Below, piece by piece: positions 8,792 to 17,412 of a DNA stretch of 64,000 bases. Within the stretch, counting starts at the first letter, position 1, and every line of letters begins with the position of its first letter. The position numbers and the translations under genes are program-made. Below the pieces are notes generated by a model that made no database searches, was not told the DNA's origin, and was given only the letters and a program-made list of their open reading frames with translations. The DNA is from CAYQUO01 sp964420835 (GTDB taxonomy: Bacteria > Chloroflexota > Anaerolineae > Anaerolineales > Anaerolineaceae): contig CAYQUO010000006.1 of the NCBI GenBank assembly GCA_964420835.1, positions 1 to 64,000 on the forward strand. Reading direction: 5' to 3'.

Positions 8792-9696
8792 CAAGCGAAG
8801 AATATGATTCAAAAAATGTGATCTCGGGTGTTCTGGTTGTCGACAAACCCGCCGGCCTTACCTCACATGATGTCGTTCAGATCATTCGCACCGGAACGGG
8901 GATCAAACGAGCCGGCCACACCGGAACATTGGACCCACGGGCTTCCGGTGTCCTGGTCGTGCTTATCGGTCCGGCTGTTCGATTATCTGAATACGTTTCT
9001 GCTTCCGATAAACGGTATCAGGCGATCATAAACCTGGGTACAACCACTGACACCTATGATGGGGAGGGCAGGGTCCTGAACAAAGCGACTGTCGCAATAA
9101 CAGAAGAACAGTTCGAGGAAGCACTTAAGTCTTTCGTTGGGGAGATCGAACAGGTCCCGCCTCCATACTCAGCCATCAAAGTGAAGGGGCGCAAGGCATA
9201 CCAAATGGCTCGCCAGGGTGAAGAGGTGGATTTGCAACCCCGGAAGATACAAGTTTACAGCCTGGAACTGTTGGAATGGGCTCCGCCCGAGGCCGTGGTG
9301 GATGTTTTTTGTTCGTCGGGAACGTATGTTCGTTCGCTTGCACACGACCTGGGCGAAAAGCTCGGTTGCGGCGCCCACCTTACCGGGCTTCGCAGAACCA
9401 AAAGCGGACGTTTCACACTCCGGGATGCTGTGCCCTTAAGAAAGCTCCGCGAATCCTTTGATACTGGAACCTGGTACCAGTACGTAATCCCAGCCGCAGA
9501 AACCCTGACCGATTGGCCTGCCGTTGAACTGCCTGATGACCAGGTTGAAAACATTCGCCATGGCCACCGCATTCCCGCCCAGCCTGGTTTTGGCAACAAG
9601 GTGCGCGGAATCAGTGAACAGGGTGAACTGGTCGCCCTTCTTGAACTTGACGAAGAAACGAACGAGTGGAAGCCCAAAAAAGTCTTTTTCTCATAA
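8788..9696 (+). CDS. truB: tRNA pseudouridine-55 synthase TruB
   Basis: TruB makes the universal pseudouridine 55 in the T loop of tRNAs. The 302-residue protein shows the family hallmarks: GVLVVDKPAGLTSHDVV at the N-terminus, then HTGTLDPRASGVLVV with the catalytic Asp (residue about 50), PPYSAIKVKGRKAY, and CSSGTYVRSLAHDLG. A PUA-like C-terminal region follows. The start overlaps the nrnA stop as ATGA. Confidence 0.96.
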   Translation: MTSEEYDSKNVISGVLVVDKPAGLTSHDVVQIIRTGTGIKRAGHTGTLDPRASGVLVVLIGPAVRLSEYVSASDKRYQAIINLGTTTDTYDGEGRVLNKATVAITEEQFEEALKSFVGEIEQVPPPYSAIKVKGRKAYQMARQGEEVDLQPRKIQVYSLELLEWAPPEAVVDVFCSSGTYVRSLAHDLGEKLGCGAHLTGLRRTKSGRFTLRDAVPLRKLRESFDTGTWYQYVIPAAETLTDWPAVELPDDQVENIRHGHRIPAQPGFGNKVRGISEQGELVALLELDEETNEWKPKKVFFS

Positions 9697-9708
9697 TACC
9701 CATCCTTG

Positions 9709-10680
9709 ATGCCCGGAGCTTTGCTTTCTACTGACCAAAACCTGGACGGAGCCTGGATAACCATAGGCTCTTTTGATGGCGTGCATCTCGGCCATCAGGC
9801 CCTGATCTCAAAATTGATTGAAAAGGCCCGGAAAAACCGTTCCCCGGCAGTGGTTATTACGTTCTATCCCCACCCTATGGTGGTCTTGAAAGGGGTTAAT
9901 TCGCCATTCTACCTTACATCACCAGAGGAAAAAACCCAATTATTAACCCGGTTGGGTGTGGACAAAGTGATCACCTTGAAATTTGACCGCGACCTCGCCT
10001 CCAGGACCAGCCGATCGTTCCTTGAAGAATTAAAACAGACCCTGAATTTCACGTCCCTTTGGGTTGGGCCCGATTTCGCCCTGGGCAGGGGCAAGGAAGG
10101 AACCATTCCCGTACTGCAGGCACTTTCCAAAGAAATGTCTTTTCAGTTGCACATTGTAAGTCCAATTACGAATCTTCAAACAAAAATTTCTTCAAGCGAA
10201 ATTCGCAATGCGGTACAAAAAGGAGATGTACTTGTTGCCAGCAGCATGTTGGGTCGATGGTATAGTCTGCAAGGCGTCGTTGTCCCGGGAGATGGCAGGG
10301 GAAAATCCCTTGGGATTCCCACGGCCAACCTTCAAATCTGGCCGCAAAAATTACTCCCCAAAATTGGTGTTTACACCAGCCGGGCATGGTATAAAGACAG
10401 TTATTGGCCGGCCGTGGTCAACATCGGCCTTAGGCCAACCTTTTCTGCTCCCGGAGGAAAAATTGGTGTTGAAGCACATCTCCTGGATTTCAGTGATGAT
10501 CTCTATGGGCAACATGTCCGCCTGGATTTGATCTCCTGGATCCGCGGGGAACAAAAATTCTCAACGGTTCAAGCTCTCGTGGAACAGATCAAACAGGATA
10601 TCCTCAAAAGCCGGGAGGTACTGCAAAATGTCCCGATCAATGCAAATCTATCTTCTGGATCCACGCTCGCTGGATCCTGA
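9709..10680 (+). CDS. ribF: Bifunctional riboflavin kinase / FAD synthetase RibF
   Basis: RibF phosphorylates riboflavin to FMN and adenylates FMN to FAD. The N-terminal adenylyltransferase domain has TIGSFDGVHLGHQALI and the later SSSEIRNAVQKGD. The C-terminal kinase domain has GRGKSLGIPTANL and VVNIGLRPTF. The length (about 323) is normal for the family. A TTG at 9706 directly precedes the ATG at 9709. The last 17 codons overlap thyX in another frame; supply of FAD to the flavin-dependent ThyX next door makes biochemical sense. Confidence 0.94.
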   Translation: MPGALLSTDQNLDGAWITIGSFDGVHLGHQALISKLIEKARKNRSPAVVITFYPHPMVVLKGVNSPFYLTSPEEKTQLLTRLGVDKVITLKFDRDLASRTSRSFLEELKQTLNFTSLWVGPDFALGRGKEGTIPVLQALSKEMSFQLHIVSPITNLQTKISSSEIRNAVQKGDVLVASSMLGRWYSLQGVVVPGDGRGKSLGIPTANLQIWPQKLLPKIGVYTSRAWYKDSYWPAVVNIGLRPTFSAPGGKIGVEAHLLDFSDDLYGQHVRLDLISWIRGEQKFSTVQALVEQIKQDILKSREVLQNVPINANLSSGSTLAGS

Positions 10681-12049
10681 AACCATTGCCGTCACATTTG
10701 CCAAAACCTCACGCTCACCAGAATCCTTCCGTGAGATCGCCTCAGACCTGACAACCGAAAAAAGCGCCCGGTTTCATGAGAAATGGGTGGTTGGATACGG
10801 CCATTCTTCGGTGGCCGAACATGCGGTACTGCATATCGCAGTGGAAAATGTTTCCCGCCTGGCAATCGAGACCATTGAATCCTGCCGGCTTGCATCCTAT
10901 ACGGAAAAATCAACCCGCTACCAGGTTTGGGATGAAGACAGTTATGCCATTCCCCCCGAATTAAAAGGCTCGCCTCTTCTGGAACAATACAAGAAAACCT
11001 GCCAGGTGTTGTTCAGGTCATACCGGGAATCAACCAGCAAGATAAGGGCGTTCCTGGAACAAAAGATTGACAGGCAATCGGTCGATGATCCTGCAGCAAG
11101 GATGCGAAAAATCCACACCATGACCTGCGATGTCGCAAGGTATTATCTCCCGGCGTCTTCGCTGGCAAATGTGGGCGTCACGATCAATGCTCGCGCCTTG
11201 GAACACAGTCTGGACAAAATGCTCTCCCACCCTCTTGAGGAGGTTCGACAGGTCGGTCGTGAGATTAAACGAATGGCAATCGAACAGGTTCCCACCTTGA
11301 TCAAGTATGCATCTGAAGTACCCAACTTGAAACAATCCCCAGCCTTATTGGCGGCAAGGGCGAAAAATGTCATTACAACCCATGGCAGGGATTGGTGCCA
11401 ACTGATTAAGTATGATCAGGATGGGGAGGATCGCATCCTTGCTTCCGCTCTTTACCATTTTGGGGACATGGAATTTGCCTCAGCCCTGAAGGCTGTTCAG
11501 GCGTTGTCGACGGGAGAAAGAAGGAACCTGGCAAAAGACCTGCTTTCCGGTCTGCGCGAGCATGATATTCCCCTGCGCGATCTGGAGCAAATGCGTTTTA
11601 CTTTTGACCTCGTGCTGGACCAGGGCGCCTATTTTGAACTAAAACGTCACCGCATGATGACCCAGATCCCCCAACCCCTGGGAACAACCCTCGGGTTCAG
11701 CCTGCCACGGTTGATCGCAGATGCCGGCCTGGAGGAACAATTTCGTTCAGCGATGGCAGGAGCTGCAGATACTTATGACCTGCTGGAAAATACTTACCCC
11801 GGGCTGGGCTCATACGTTGTCCCCAACGCATTTAATCGCAGGCTTTTATTAACAACTGACCTTCGCAATTTGTACCACCTGGTTCGCCTGAGGACAGCAA
11901 AAAACGCCCATTTTGCCATCCAACGGGTGGTGGGAAGGATGGTGGCAGAAAGTATAAAAGCGCTCCCTGTACTTGGGGATTTGCTTTTTCCATCCCTTCC
12001 CGAGAATTGGGTTCAGATTAATGACGAGTATTTCGTCCAAGAAAAATGA
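10628..12049 (+). CDS. thyX: Tandem-domain flavin-dependent thymidylate synthase (ThyX)
   Basis: ThyX makes dTMP from dUMP using FAD, NADPH and methylenetetrahydrofolate. Ordinary ThyX is about 210-260 residues; this product has 473 and contains two ThyX-like modules. The N-half has GHSSVAEHAVLHI and SCRLASYTEKSTRYQ, where the usual RHR of RHRxxSxNExSxRY is SCR. The C-half has YFELKRHRMMTQIPQPL, keeping RHR but lacking the S-x-R-Y end, plus the late FAIQRVVGRM stretch. GGGAGGT at 10613-10619 fixes the ATG at 10628, which lies 53 bases inside ribF. No ThyA is in the window. Function as dTMP synthase is likely but which half forms the active site is inference. Confidence 0.8.
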   Translation: MSRSMQIYLLDPRSLDPETIAVTFAKTSRSPESFREIASDLTTEKSARFHEKWVVGYGHSSVAEHAVLHIAVENVSRLAIETIESCRLASYTEKSTRYQVWDEDSYAIPPELKGSPLLEQYKKTCQVLFRSYRESTSKIRAFLEQKIDRQSVDDPAARMRKIHTMTCDVARYYLPASSLANVGVTINARALEHSLDKMLSHPLEEVRQVGREIKRMAIEQVPTLIKYASEVPNLKQSPALLAARAKNVITTHGRDWCQLIKYDQDGEDRILASALYHFGDMEFASALKAVQALSTGERRNLAKDLLSGLREHDIPLRDLEQMRFTFDLVLDQGAYFELKRHRMMTQIPQPLGTTLGFSLPRLIADAGLEEQFRSAMAGAADTYDLLENTYPGLGSYVVPNAFNRRLLLTTDLRNLYHLVRLRTAKNAHFAIQRVVGRMVAESIKALPVLGDLLFPSLPENWVQINDEYFVQEK

Positions 12050-12062
12050 GTGCGCGGCTTCC

Positions 12063-13055
12063 ATGAAAAAAGTGTTTTGGAATCCGAATGAGAAACGCTT
12101 GCGCGCGGGCTGGAGGATCGGTTTACAAGGGTTTATATTTACCAGCCTTTCCGGTGTTGTCGCTCTGTTCCTAGTGATCCTACTGCTGCTTTTCAGGGTG
12201 GAAAACTTGGACGCCCTGGACTTGGGCAGTGGCAACCTGGTCACTGGCTGGATGGGATTACTGTCCGCCATTTCATCCTCCCTAGGAATTCTTGTCAGTT
12301 TGTATCTTGCAGCATTGTTTATCGACAGACGTCCTTTTAGTGACTTTGGCTTTCACCTGGAAAAATATTGGTGGAGGCAGCTCGGTTTCGGGCTTTTGTT
12401 GGGTGGGGCGCTAATGGCCGGTATTTTTAGCGTTGAATATGCACTCGGTTGGGTCACAATCAACGATCCTGCCACAGGGTTTTTTACCGATTCCAGCCAA
12501 TTAATACCAGTCATACAGGGGTTGTTTGTTTACACATTGGTGGGTTTTTATGAAGAAGCATATTTTAGAGGGTATCTCCTTCGCAACCTGGCGGAAGGGT
12601 TGAATTTCCTCCGCTTGGGCAGCCGGGGTGCTCTTCTGATCGCCTGGTTTCTTTCATCCGTTGTATTCGGCATTCTCCATGCGCTGAATCCCAATTCCAG
12701 CCTGGTAAGCACTGTGAACATCGCCTTTGCCGGCATCTTTCTGGGGTTCGGCTATATCCTTACCGGTGAACTGGCAATTCCGGTGGGTCTGCATATCAGC
12801 TGGAACTTCTTCCAGGGGATGGTTTTCGGTTTTTCGGTAAGTGGGATACCTGCATCCAAGAGCATCTTCAGCATAAACCAGGGTGGTCCAGATTGGGTAA
12901 CCGGCGGGGCCTTCGGACCCGAGGCTGGTTTCATTGGCTTGGTGTATATGTCCATCGGCTGTCTCTTGACCTTGTATTGGATTCGACGCCACCTTGGACG
13001 GTTTGCAGTAATGGAAAGCCTGGCTGAATATTTACCTCGAACAAAAACTGGATGA
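12063..13055 (+). CDS. CPBP-family intramembrane protease
   Basis: Polytopic membrane protein of about 330 residues with the CPBP/ABI (CAAX protease-like, Rce1-related) motifs: FYEEAYFRGYLLRNL (EExxxR) near residue 163, FGILHALNP (FxxxH) near 203 and LHISWNFFQG (HxxxN) near 243, all set in hydrophobic segments. These carry the glutamate, arginine and histidine active-site residues of this family. The substrate cannot be told from sequence. The start is uncertain: the ATG at 12063 gives the natural N-terminus MKKVFWNPNEKRLRAGW just after thyX, while upstream starts would overlap thyX. Confidence 0.85.
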   Translation: MKKVFWNPNEKRLRAGWRIGLQGFIFTSLSGVVALFLVILLLLFRVENLDALDLGSGNLVTGWMGLLSAISSSLGILVSLYLAALFIDRRPFSDFGFHLEKYWWRQLGFGLLLGGALMAGIFSVEYALGWVTINDPATGFFTDSSQLIPVIQGLFVYTLVGFYEEAYFRGYLLRNLAEGLNFLRLGSRGALLIAWFLSSVVFGILHALNPNSSLVSTVNIAFAGIFLGFGYILTGELAIPVGLHISWNFFQGMVFGFSVSGIPASKSIFSINQGGPDWVTGGAFGPEAGFIGLVYMSIGCLLTLYWIRRHLGRFAVMESLAEYLPRTKTG

Positions 13056-13527
13056 ACAGAATTTATGCCATGATGAATAATGAGACATCACTGAGGCACA
13101 ACAACCAATGGATTTCGCTTTACAGGCAGTGTTGGTTGGCGGCGGTGTCCTTGTGTATTTAGGCTTTTCCACACCCTCATTTCCCGGGAGAAAACCCAAC
13201 CGGGTTTTCGAGAACAGTTAACATCCACCATCTTTCATTTAATTAATACCCCAAACGTGTTTTAAATGGTTGTGGTAGAATAATTAAGATTCCTGTTTGC
13301 TCATTTTTATTACTGCTGGTCGGTGTTGGAATTTGGCGCCCAATAAAACTGGAACCTCGCAATTGATGTGTCCACACAGGCTACCTGTAACAACAATTGG
13401 ATTTCCTCTTTAAATTCTTAATAACCATTGGTGCCCGACAACGAACAGACATACTGTTGAACATTAAATTTGTTAAATATAAATAATCGTTGCAAATGAT
13501 TGTTCTATTCAAGATTAAGGAGATGAA
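13056..13527 (+). other. Intergenic region before malic enzyme
   Basis: A GAAAACCC/GGGTTTTC hairpin (13190-13209) may end the upstream operon. An extended -10 element (TGGTAGAAT, ending 13281) and a TTGAAC...TATAAA pair with a 15-base spacer (13458-13484) are candidate promoters for malic enzyme; neither is strong. A 37-codon reading frame (13108-13221) is discussed as a finding. Confidence 0.35.
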
Positions 13528-14940
13528 ATGTCCAAACAAATGCAAAAGTTCACTGTCGAAGAGTTGAAAGCCAAGGCTTACCAGCCAATGGAGGACGCCA
13601 TGGCGCTCCATCCATTCTATCGAGGGAAAATTGAGACAACTTTGAAATGCGCAGTTCGTAACATTGATGACTTTGGGGTCTGGTACACACCCGGGGTCTC
13701 AAAGCCCTGCCTGGATATTCGAGACAACCCTGAAAAGGTATATGAGCATACAAATAAATGGAACACGGTCGCTGTTGTGTCAGATGGCAGCCGTGTCCTT
13801 GGCATGGGTGATATTGGCCCCAAGGCGGGTATGCCGGTCATGGAGGGAAAATCATTGCTGTACCGATACCTGGGGGGGGTGGATGGTTTTCCGCTTATGG
13901 TTGACAGCAAAGACCCGGAAGACATTATTAAGGTCGTGAAATTGCTCCAACCGGGCCTTGGCGGGGTCAACTTGGAGGATATTTCCAATCCCAAGTGTTT
14001 TTATATTCTGGATAAATTGCGCCAGGAATGTGAGATACCCGTTTGGCATGATGATCAGCAAGGCACTGCCTGTGTAACGCTGGCCGGTCTAATTAATGCT
14101 CTTAAAGTGGTCGGCAAAAAGATGAAGGATGTAAAAATTGCTTTCATCGGTGCAGGCGCCAGCAATGTTGCCATAACCCGGTTGATTTTTTCCTATGGAG
14201 CCACCCCTGCCTTGTGCACGGTGGTTGACAGCAAAGGAATTCTTCATAAGGACCGGGCTGACATTGAAGCCCGCAAAACAGAATATGCGGACAAATGGAA
14301 ACTCTGTAACATCACCAACGTAGACGCCCGCAAGGGTGGAATTGCCGAGGCTCTGATCGATTCAGATGTCTGCATTGCGCTTTCCCAGCCAGGGCCGGAT
14401 GTTATCCAGAAGGAATGGATCACCAAGATGGCGAAGGATGCTGTTGTGTTCATCTGTGCCAATCCCATCCCGGAAATGTGGCCCTGGGACGCAAAGGAAG
14501 CCGGTGCTGCAGTAGTGGCAACTGGACGAAGTGATTTTCCAAACCAGGTAAATAACAGCCTTGGCTTCCCAGGAATCTTCCGGGGAACGCTTGACGTTCG
14601 GGCAAAGACGATCACCGATGAAATGTGCATTGCCGCTGCAGTGGAACTGGCAAAAGTGGCCGAAGAAAAGGGTTTGAGCGAAGATTACATCATGCCCACA
14701 ATGGAAGAAGTGGATGTGTTTCCCCGTGAAGCTGCTGCAGTTGCCATGAAAGCCATAGAACAGGGTGTGGCAACGCTTACCGGGATAACATACGAACAGG
14801 AATACGAAACCGCCAAACACATTATTCTCCGGGCACGCGGCATGGTGCAGGATGCCATGGCCATTGGTTATATTGCCATGCCGGATGGTGGCAAGCCTCC
14901 CAAACCAAGTGAGCTCCTCTTGAAAGCCGCTGGCAGGTAG
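13528..14940 (+). CDS. Malic enzyme (oxaloacetate-decarboxylating malate dehydrogenase)
   Basis: Catalyses malate + NAD(P)+ to pyruvate + CO2 + NAD(P)H. The 470-residue product has the bacterial short-form malic enzyme features: VWYTPGVSKPCLDI with the catalytic Tyr, GDIGPKAGMPVMEGK with the catalytic Lys, VNLEDISNPKCF and WHDDQQGTACV with the metal-binding acids, and a Rossmann domain starting IAFIGAGASNVA. An AAGGAG lies 5 bases before the ATG. I cannot decide NAD versus NADP use. With PDH and PPDK nearby, the window is rich in pyruvate-handling enzymes. It appears monocistronic. Confidence 0.93.
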   Translation: MSKQMQKFTVEELKAKAYQPMEDAMALHPFYRGKIETTLKCAVRNIDDFGVWYTPGVSKPCLDIRDNPEKVYEHTNKWNTVAVVSDGSRVLGMGDIGPKAGMPVMEGKSLLYRYLGGVDGFPLMVDSKDPEDIIKVVKLLQPGLGGVNLEDISNPKCFYILDKLRQECEIPVWHDDQQGTACVTLAGLINALKVVGKKMKDVKIAFIGAGASNVAITRLIFSYGATPALCTVVDSKGILHKDRADIEARKTEYADKWKLCNITNVDARKGGIAEALIDSDVCIALSQPGPDVIQKEWITKMAKDAVVFICANPIPEMWPWDAKEAGAAVVATGRSDFPNQVNNSLGFPGIFRGTLDVRAKTITDEMCIAAAVELAKVAEEKGLSEDYIMPTMEEVDVFPREAAAVAMKAIEQGVATLTGITYEQEYETAKHIILRARGMVQDAMAIGYIAMPDGGKPPKPSELLLKAAGR

Positions 14941-15466
14941 TATTGGTACTGACGAAAAATATTAATAAAAACCGCTCTCATTGATCAAGGGAACAGAGAA
15001 CATTTCTCTGGATGGAAGTATATTCTTCATGGGTTGGTCAAGCCTGCTTGTAAGCAGGTCCTGTTAACATGGGAAGATCGGCCAATCAGAATCATTTCTA
15101 CGATCCAAATGTAATTCCTTGGTCATTGGAGGTCAGAATCTAACCTATCAACGAAGTTAGATAATAACCAGCCAGGCACTGCGGGAGTGTTCCCGGGGAA
15201 CAATATGTCTGAAGTTATTCTCCCACCAAGCACCTGCCGTGCCTGGCTGTGTAGTGTTCCGGGCTGATTCCAAATGGAAAATCTTCCCAGGTTGGCTTGC
15301 GACACCCCGGTCCATCTTCATTCATCACTTTTTTTCTCAATTCATCCTTCTGATGTGATATTTCCTCTAAACACTCTCGTTTCCCCTGCGTGCTGGCGGA
15401 TGATTTCCTGGTTGTTTGTGACTTTTCATATTCAATGTTCACCACCTTTTGATTAATGAGTTACCC
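14941..15466. other. Long intergenic region with a nested hairpin
   Basis: No recognisable gene. The notable content is a compact nested inverted repeat at 15169-15249 (see findings). A 76-codon minus-strand frame (15215-15445) has no recognisable domain and no good ribosome-binding site. Confidence 0.4.
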
Positions 15467-15494
15467 TTGACAATGTGTTTGAAAAGAATATAAT
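15467..15494 (+). promoter_or_regulatory. Consensus promoter of the trpB T-box leader
   Basis: TTGACA (15467-15472) and TATAAT (15489-15494), both perfect, are separated by 16 bases. Transcription should start near 15501, which gives the T-box leader its full length. Confidence 0.85.
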
Positions 15495-15500
15495 CCTCCT

Positions 15501-15824
15501 AATCAAATAGCAAAAGACCTTGAAGAGGACGAGTAAACGCTATTCTGGTGGAACAGAGAGCAGGAGTCGCTGAAAACCTGCCCACAAAGGAGCGTTGAAT
15601 GGACCTTGGAGTTGCAGGGTGAATCAATTCAGTAGCCCGTGCCGGAGACGCCACCGTTATCAGGGCGCAAGGTATAAGCAGTTTTCCCTGCCGTACCTGA
15701 AATGAGTGAGGCTGGCAAGAAATTCCCCGATTGCATTCACCGGGGATTTGTTTTTCTCAGCCTAAGTGAGGTGGCACCGCGGACACTACCTCGTCCGTCC
15801 TCTACCGGGACGGATGATTTTTTT
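15501..15824 (+). promoter_or_regulatory. T-box riboswitch with Trp (UGG) specifier
   Basis: T-box leaders sense uncharged tRNA and control transcription termination. The lower Stem I helix AACGCT (15536-15541) pairs with AGCGTT (15591-15596). The 3' side of the specifier loop reads GAATGGACC, with TGG at 15600-15602 followed by the usual purine, so the codon is Trp. The T-box consensus AAGTGAGGTGGCACCGCGG occupies 15764-15782. The terminator is TCGTCCGTCC (15791-15800) with GGACGGATGA (15808-15817) plus seven T. Uncharged tRNA-Trp should favour the antiterminator and turn on the tryptophan synthase gene downstream, so the specifier and the gene agree. Confidence 0.95.
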
Positions 15825-15902
15825 AATCCTGTTTTCAGTCATCCGTCAGTTCAACCGGCACGTCCGGACACAACCATTCAGGATCCATTTTTGGAGGCAA
15901 TC

Positions 15903-17279
15903 ATGGAAACAACAAAATTCATTCTTAATGATGCGGATATTCCAAAGTTTTGGTACAACGCCAATGCTGACAACACGGCACCACCCCAGCCGGTGCTGCA
16001 CCCGGCGACCTTTGAACCGGTCACTCCCGATTTTCTTTCTGTATTATTCCCGATGGGATTGATTCAACAGGAGATCAGCCAGGAAGCCTTCATTGAAATA
16101 CCCCGGGAAATTCGGGAGATTTATGCTTTGTATCGACCAACCCCCCTGATCCGAGCCAGGCGTTTGGAAAAGGCCTTAGGCACTCCGGCACATATTTATT
16201 ACAAATATGAAGGTGTCTCGCCATCGGGGAGTCATAAATCCAATACAGCCATTGCGCAGGCCTTCTATAACAAGGTTGAAGGCACCAGGGCCATGACCAC
16301 CGAGACAGGTGCTGGTCAATGGGGCACTGCATTGGCAATGGCCTGTAAATTCTTTGATATGGACTTGGAGGTGTTCATGGTTCGGGTGTCTTATGACCAA
16401 AAGCCGTTTCGGCGAATTGTCATGGAAACCTATGGCGCCCAAGTCTATGCCAGCCCGTCGGAACGAACAAAGGCGGGTGCCGAAATTTTGCATAAAGATC
16501 CTTCGTGTACCGGTTCCCTGGGAATTGCGATCTCGGAGGCTGTTGAGGCAGCCGCAATATCTTCCGGGAAAAAGAAATATGGATTGGGTTCCGTTCTGAA
16601 CCATGTATTGCTTCACCAGACAGTAATTGGAGAGGAAGCCCTTAAGCAGATGGATATGGCGGGCGAATACCCTGATGTCGTTATTGGTTGTGTGGGTGGC
16701 GGTTCCAATTTTGCCGGTCTGGCATTTCCCTTCCTGCGTGCAAACCTTCGCCATGGTCAGCGCACGCGGCTCGTCGCGGTGGAACCCACGGCTGTGCCAT
16801 CTCTCACACGCGGACCTTATACCTTTGACTACGGGGATTCAGCCCGCATGGCGCCTGTAGTGAAGATGCACACTTTGGGGCACGATTTTGTGCCCGCCGG
16901 CATTCACGCAGGTGGTTTGCGCTATCATGGAATGGCTCCCCTGTTGAGCTCGTTATACAACCAGGGACATATTCAGGCTATTGCGGTCAATCAACTTCCC
17001 ACCTTTGAAGCCGGTGTGCTTTTTGCCCAAACAGAAGGGATTGTGCCGGCACCGGAATCCGCTCACGCGATCCGAGGTGCCATTGATGAAGCATTGCAGG
17101 CAAAGGAAAAAGGCGATAAGCGGGTTATTCTTTTCAACTTATCCGGCCATGGAAATTTCGATCTGAGCGCATACCAGGCCTATTTTGCCGGGAAATTGGA
17201 GAACCATAATCCGCCAGAAGAGGCTATCAGAACCATCTCGGCCAGGTTGTCAGGAATAAAAGCCCCTATTGAGGCTTAG
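15903..17279 (+). CDS. trpB: Tryptophan synthase beta chain (TrpB2 type)
   Basis: Condenses indole with serine to tryptophan using PLP. The 458-residue product is longer than canonical TrpB (about 400) and has the TrpB2 look: RPTPLIRARRLEK, then SPSGSHKSN with the PLP lysine, TETGAGQWGTALA, and the glycine-rich CVGGGSNFAGLAF that binds the PLP phosphate. GGAGG 6 bases before the ATG at 15903 sets the start. Upstream in-frame codons to 15702 overlap the T-box and are not used. No trpA is adjacent, which is usual for TrpB2. Regulated by the Trp T-box. Confidence 0.93.
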   Translation: METTKFILNDADIPKFWYNANADNTAPPQPVLHPATFEPVTPDFLSVLFPMGLIQQEISQEAFIEIPREIREIYALYRPTPLIRARRLEKALGTPAHIYYKYEGVSPSGSHKSNTAIAQAFYNKVEGTRAMTTETGAGQWGTALAMACKFFDMDLEVFMVRVSYDQKPFRRIVMETYGAQVYASPSERTKAGAEILHKDPSCTGSLGIAISEAVEAAAISSGKKKYGLGSVLNHVLLHQTVIGEEALKQMDMAGEYPDVVIGCVGGGSNFAGLAFPFLRANLRHGQRTRLVAVEPTAVPSLTRGPYTFDYGDSARMAPVVKMHTLGHDFVPAGIHAGGLRYHGMAPLLSSLYNQGHIQAIAVNQLPTFEAGVLFAQTEGIVPAPESAHAIRGAIDEALQAKEKGDKRVILFNLSGHGNFDLSAYQAYFAGKLENHNPPEEAIRTISARLSGIKAPIEA

Positions 17280-17312
17280 TAAATCTTCCTTATTCAAGTG
17301 AAGTTCCATCGC

Positions 17313-17342
17313 AATGCCCTCGGTTTTTTTGAGGGCATTTTT
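17313..17342 (+). terminator. Intrinsic terminator of trpB
   Basis: AATGCCCTC (17313-17321) pairs perfectly with GAGGGCATT (17331-17339), followed by five T. It lies 33 bases after the trpB stop and rules out the ATG at 17314 as the start of the next gene. Confidence 0.85.
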
Positions 17343-17412
17343 CCATGTATTTCAGGTTATTTCAACCATAGCACCTGTTGAAGTGCCTGACCAAGATGGT
17401 TATACTCAAGTT

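Noticed and set aside
15215..15445. Minus-strand 76-codon frame in the malic enzyme-trpB gap
   Set aside because: No ribosome-binding site, no domain, and overlaps the inverted repeat.
15702..15902. N-terminal 67-codon extension of trpB
   Set aside because: It runs through the T-box and its terminator; GGAGG plus ATG at 15903 matches the family N-terminus.
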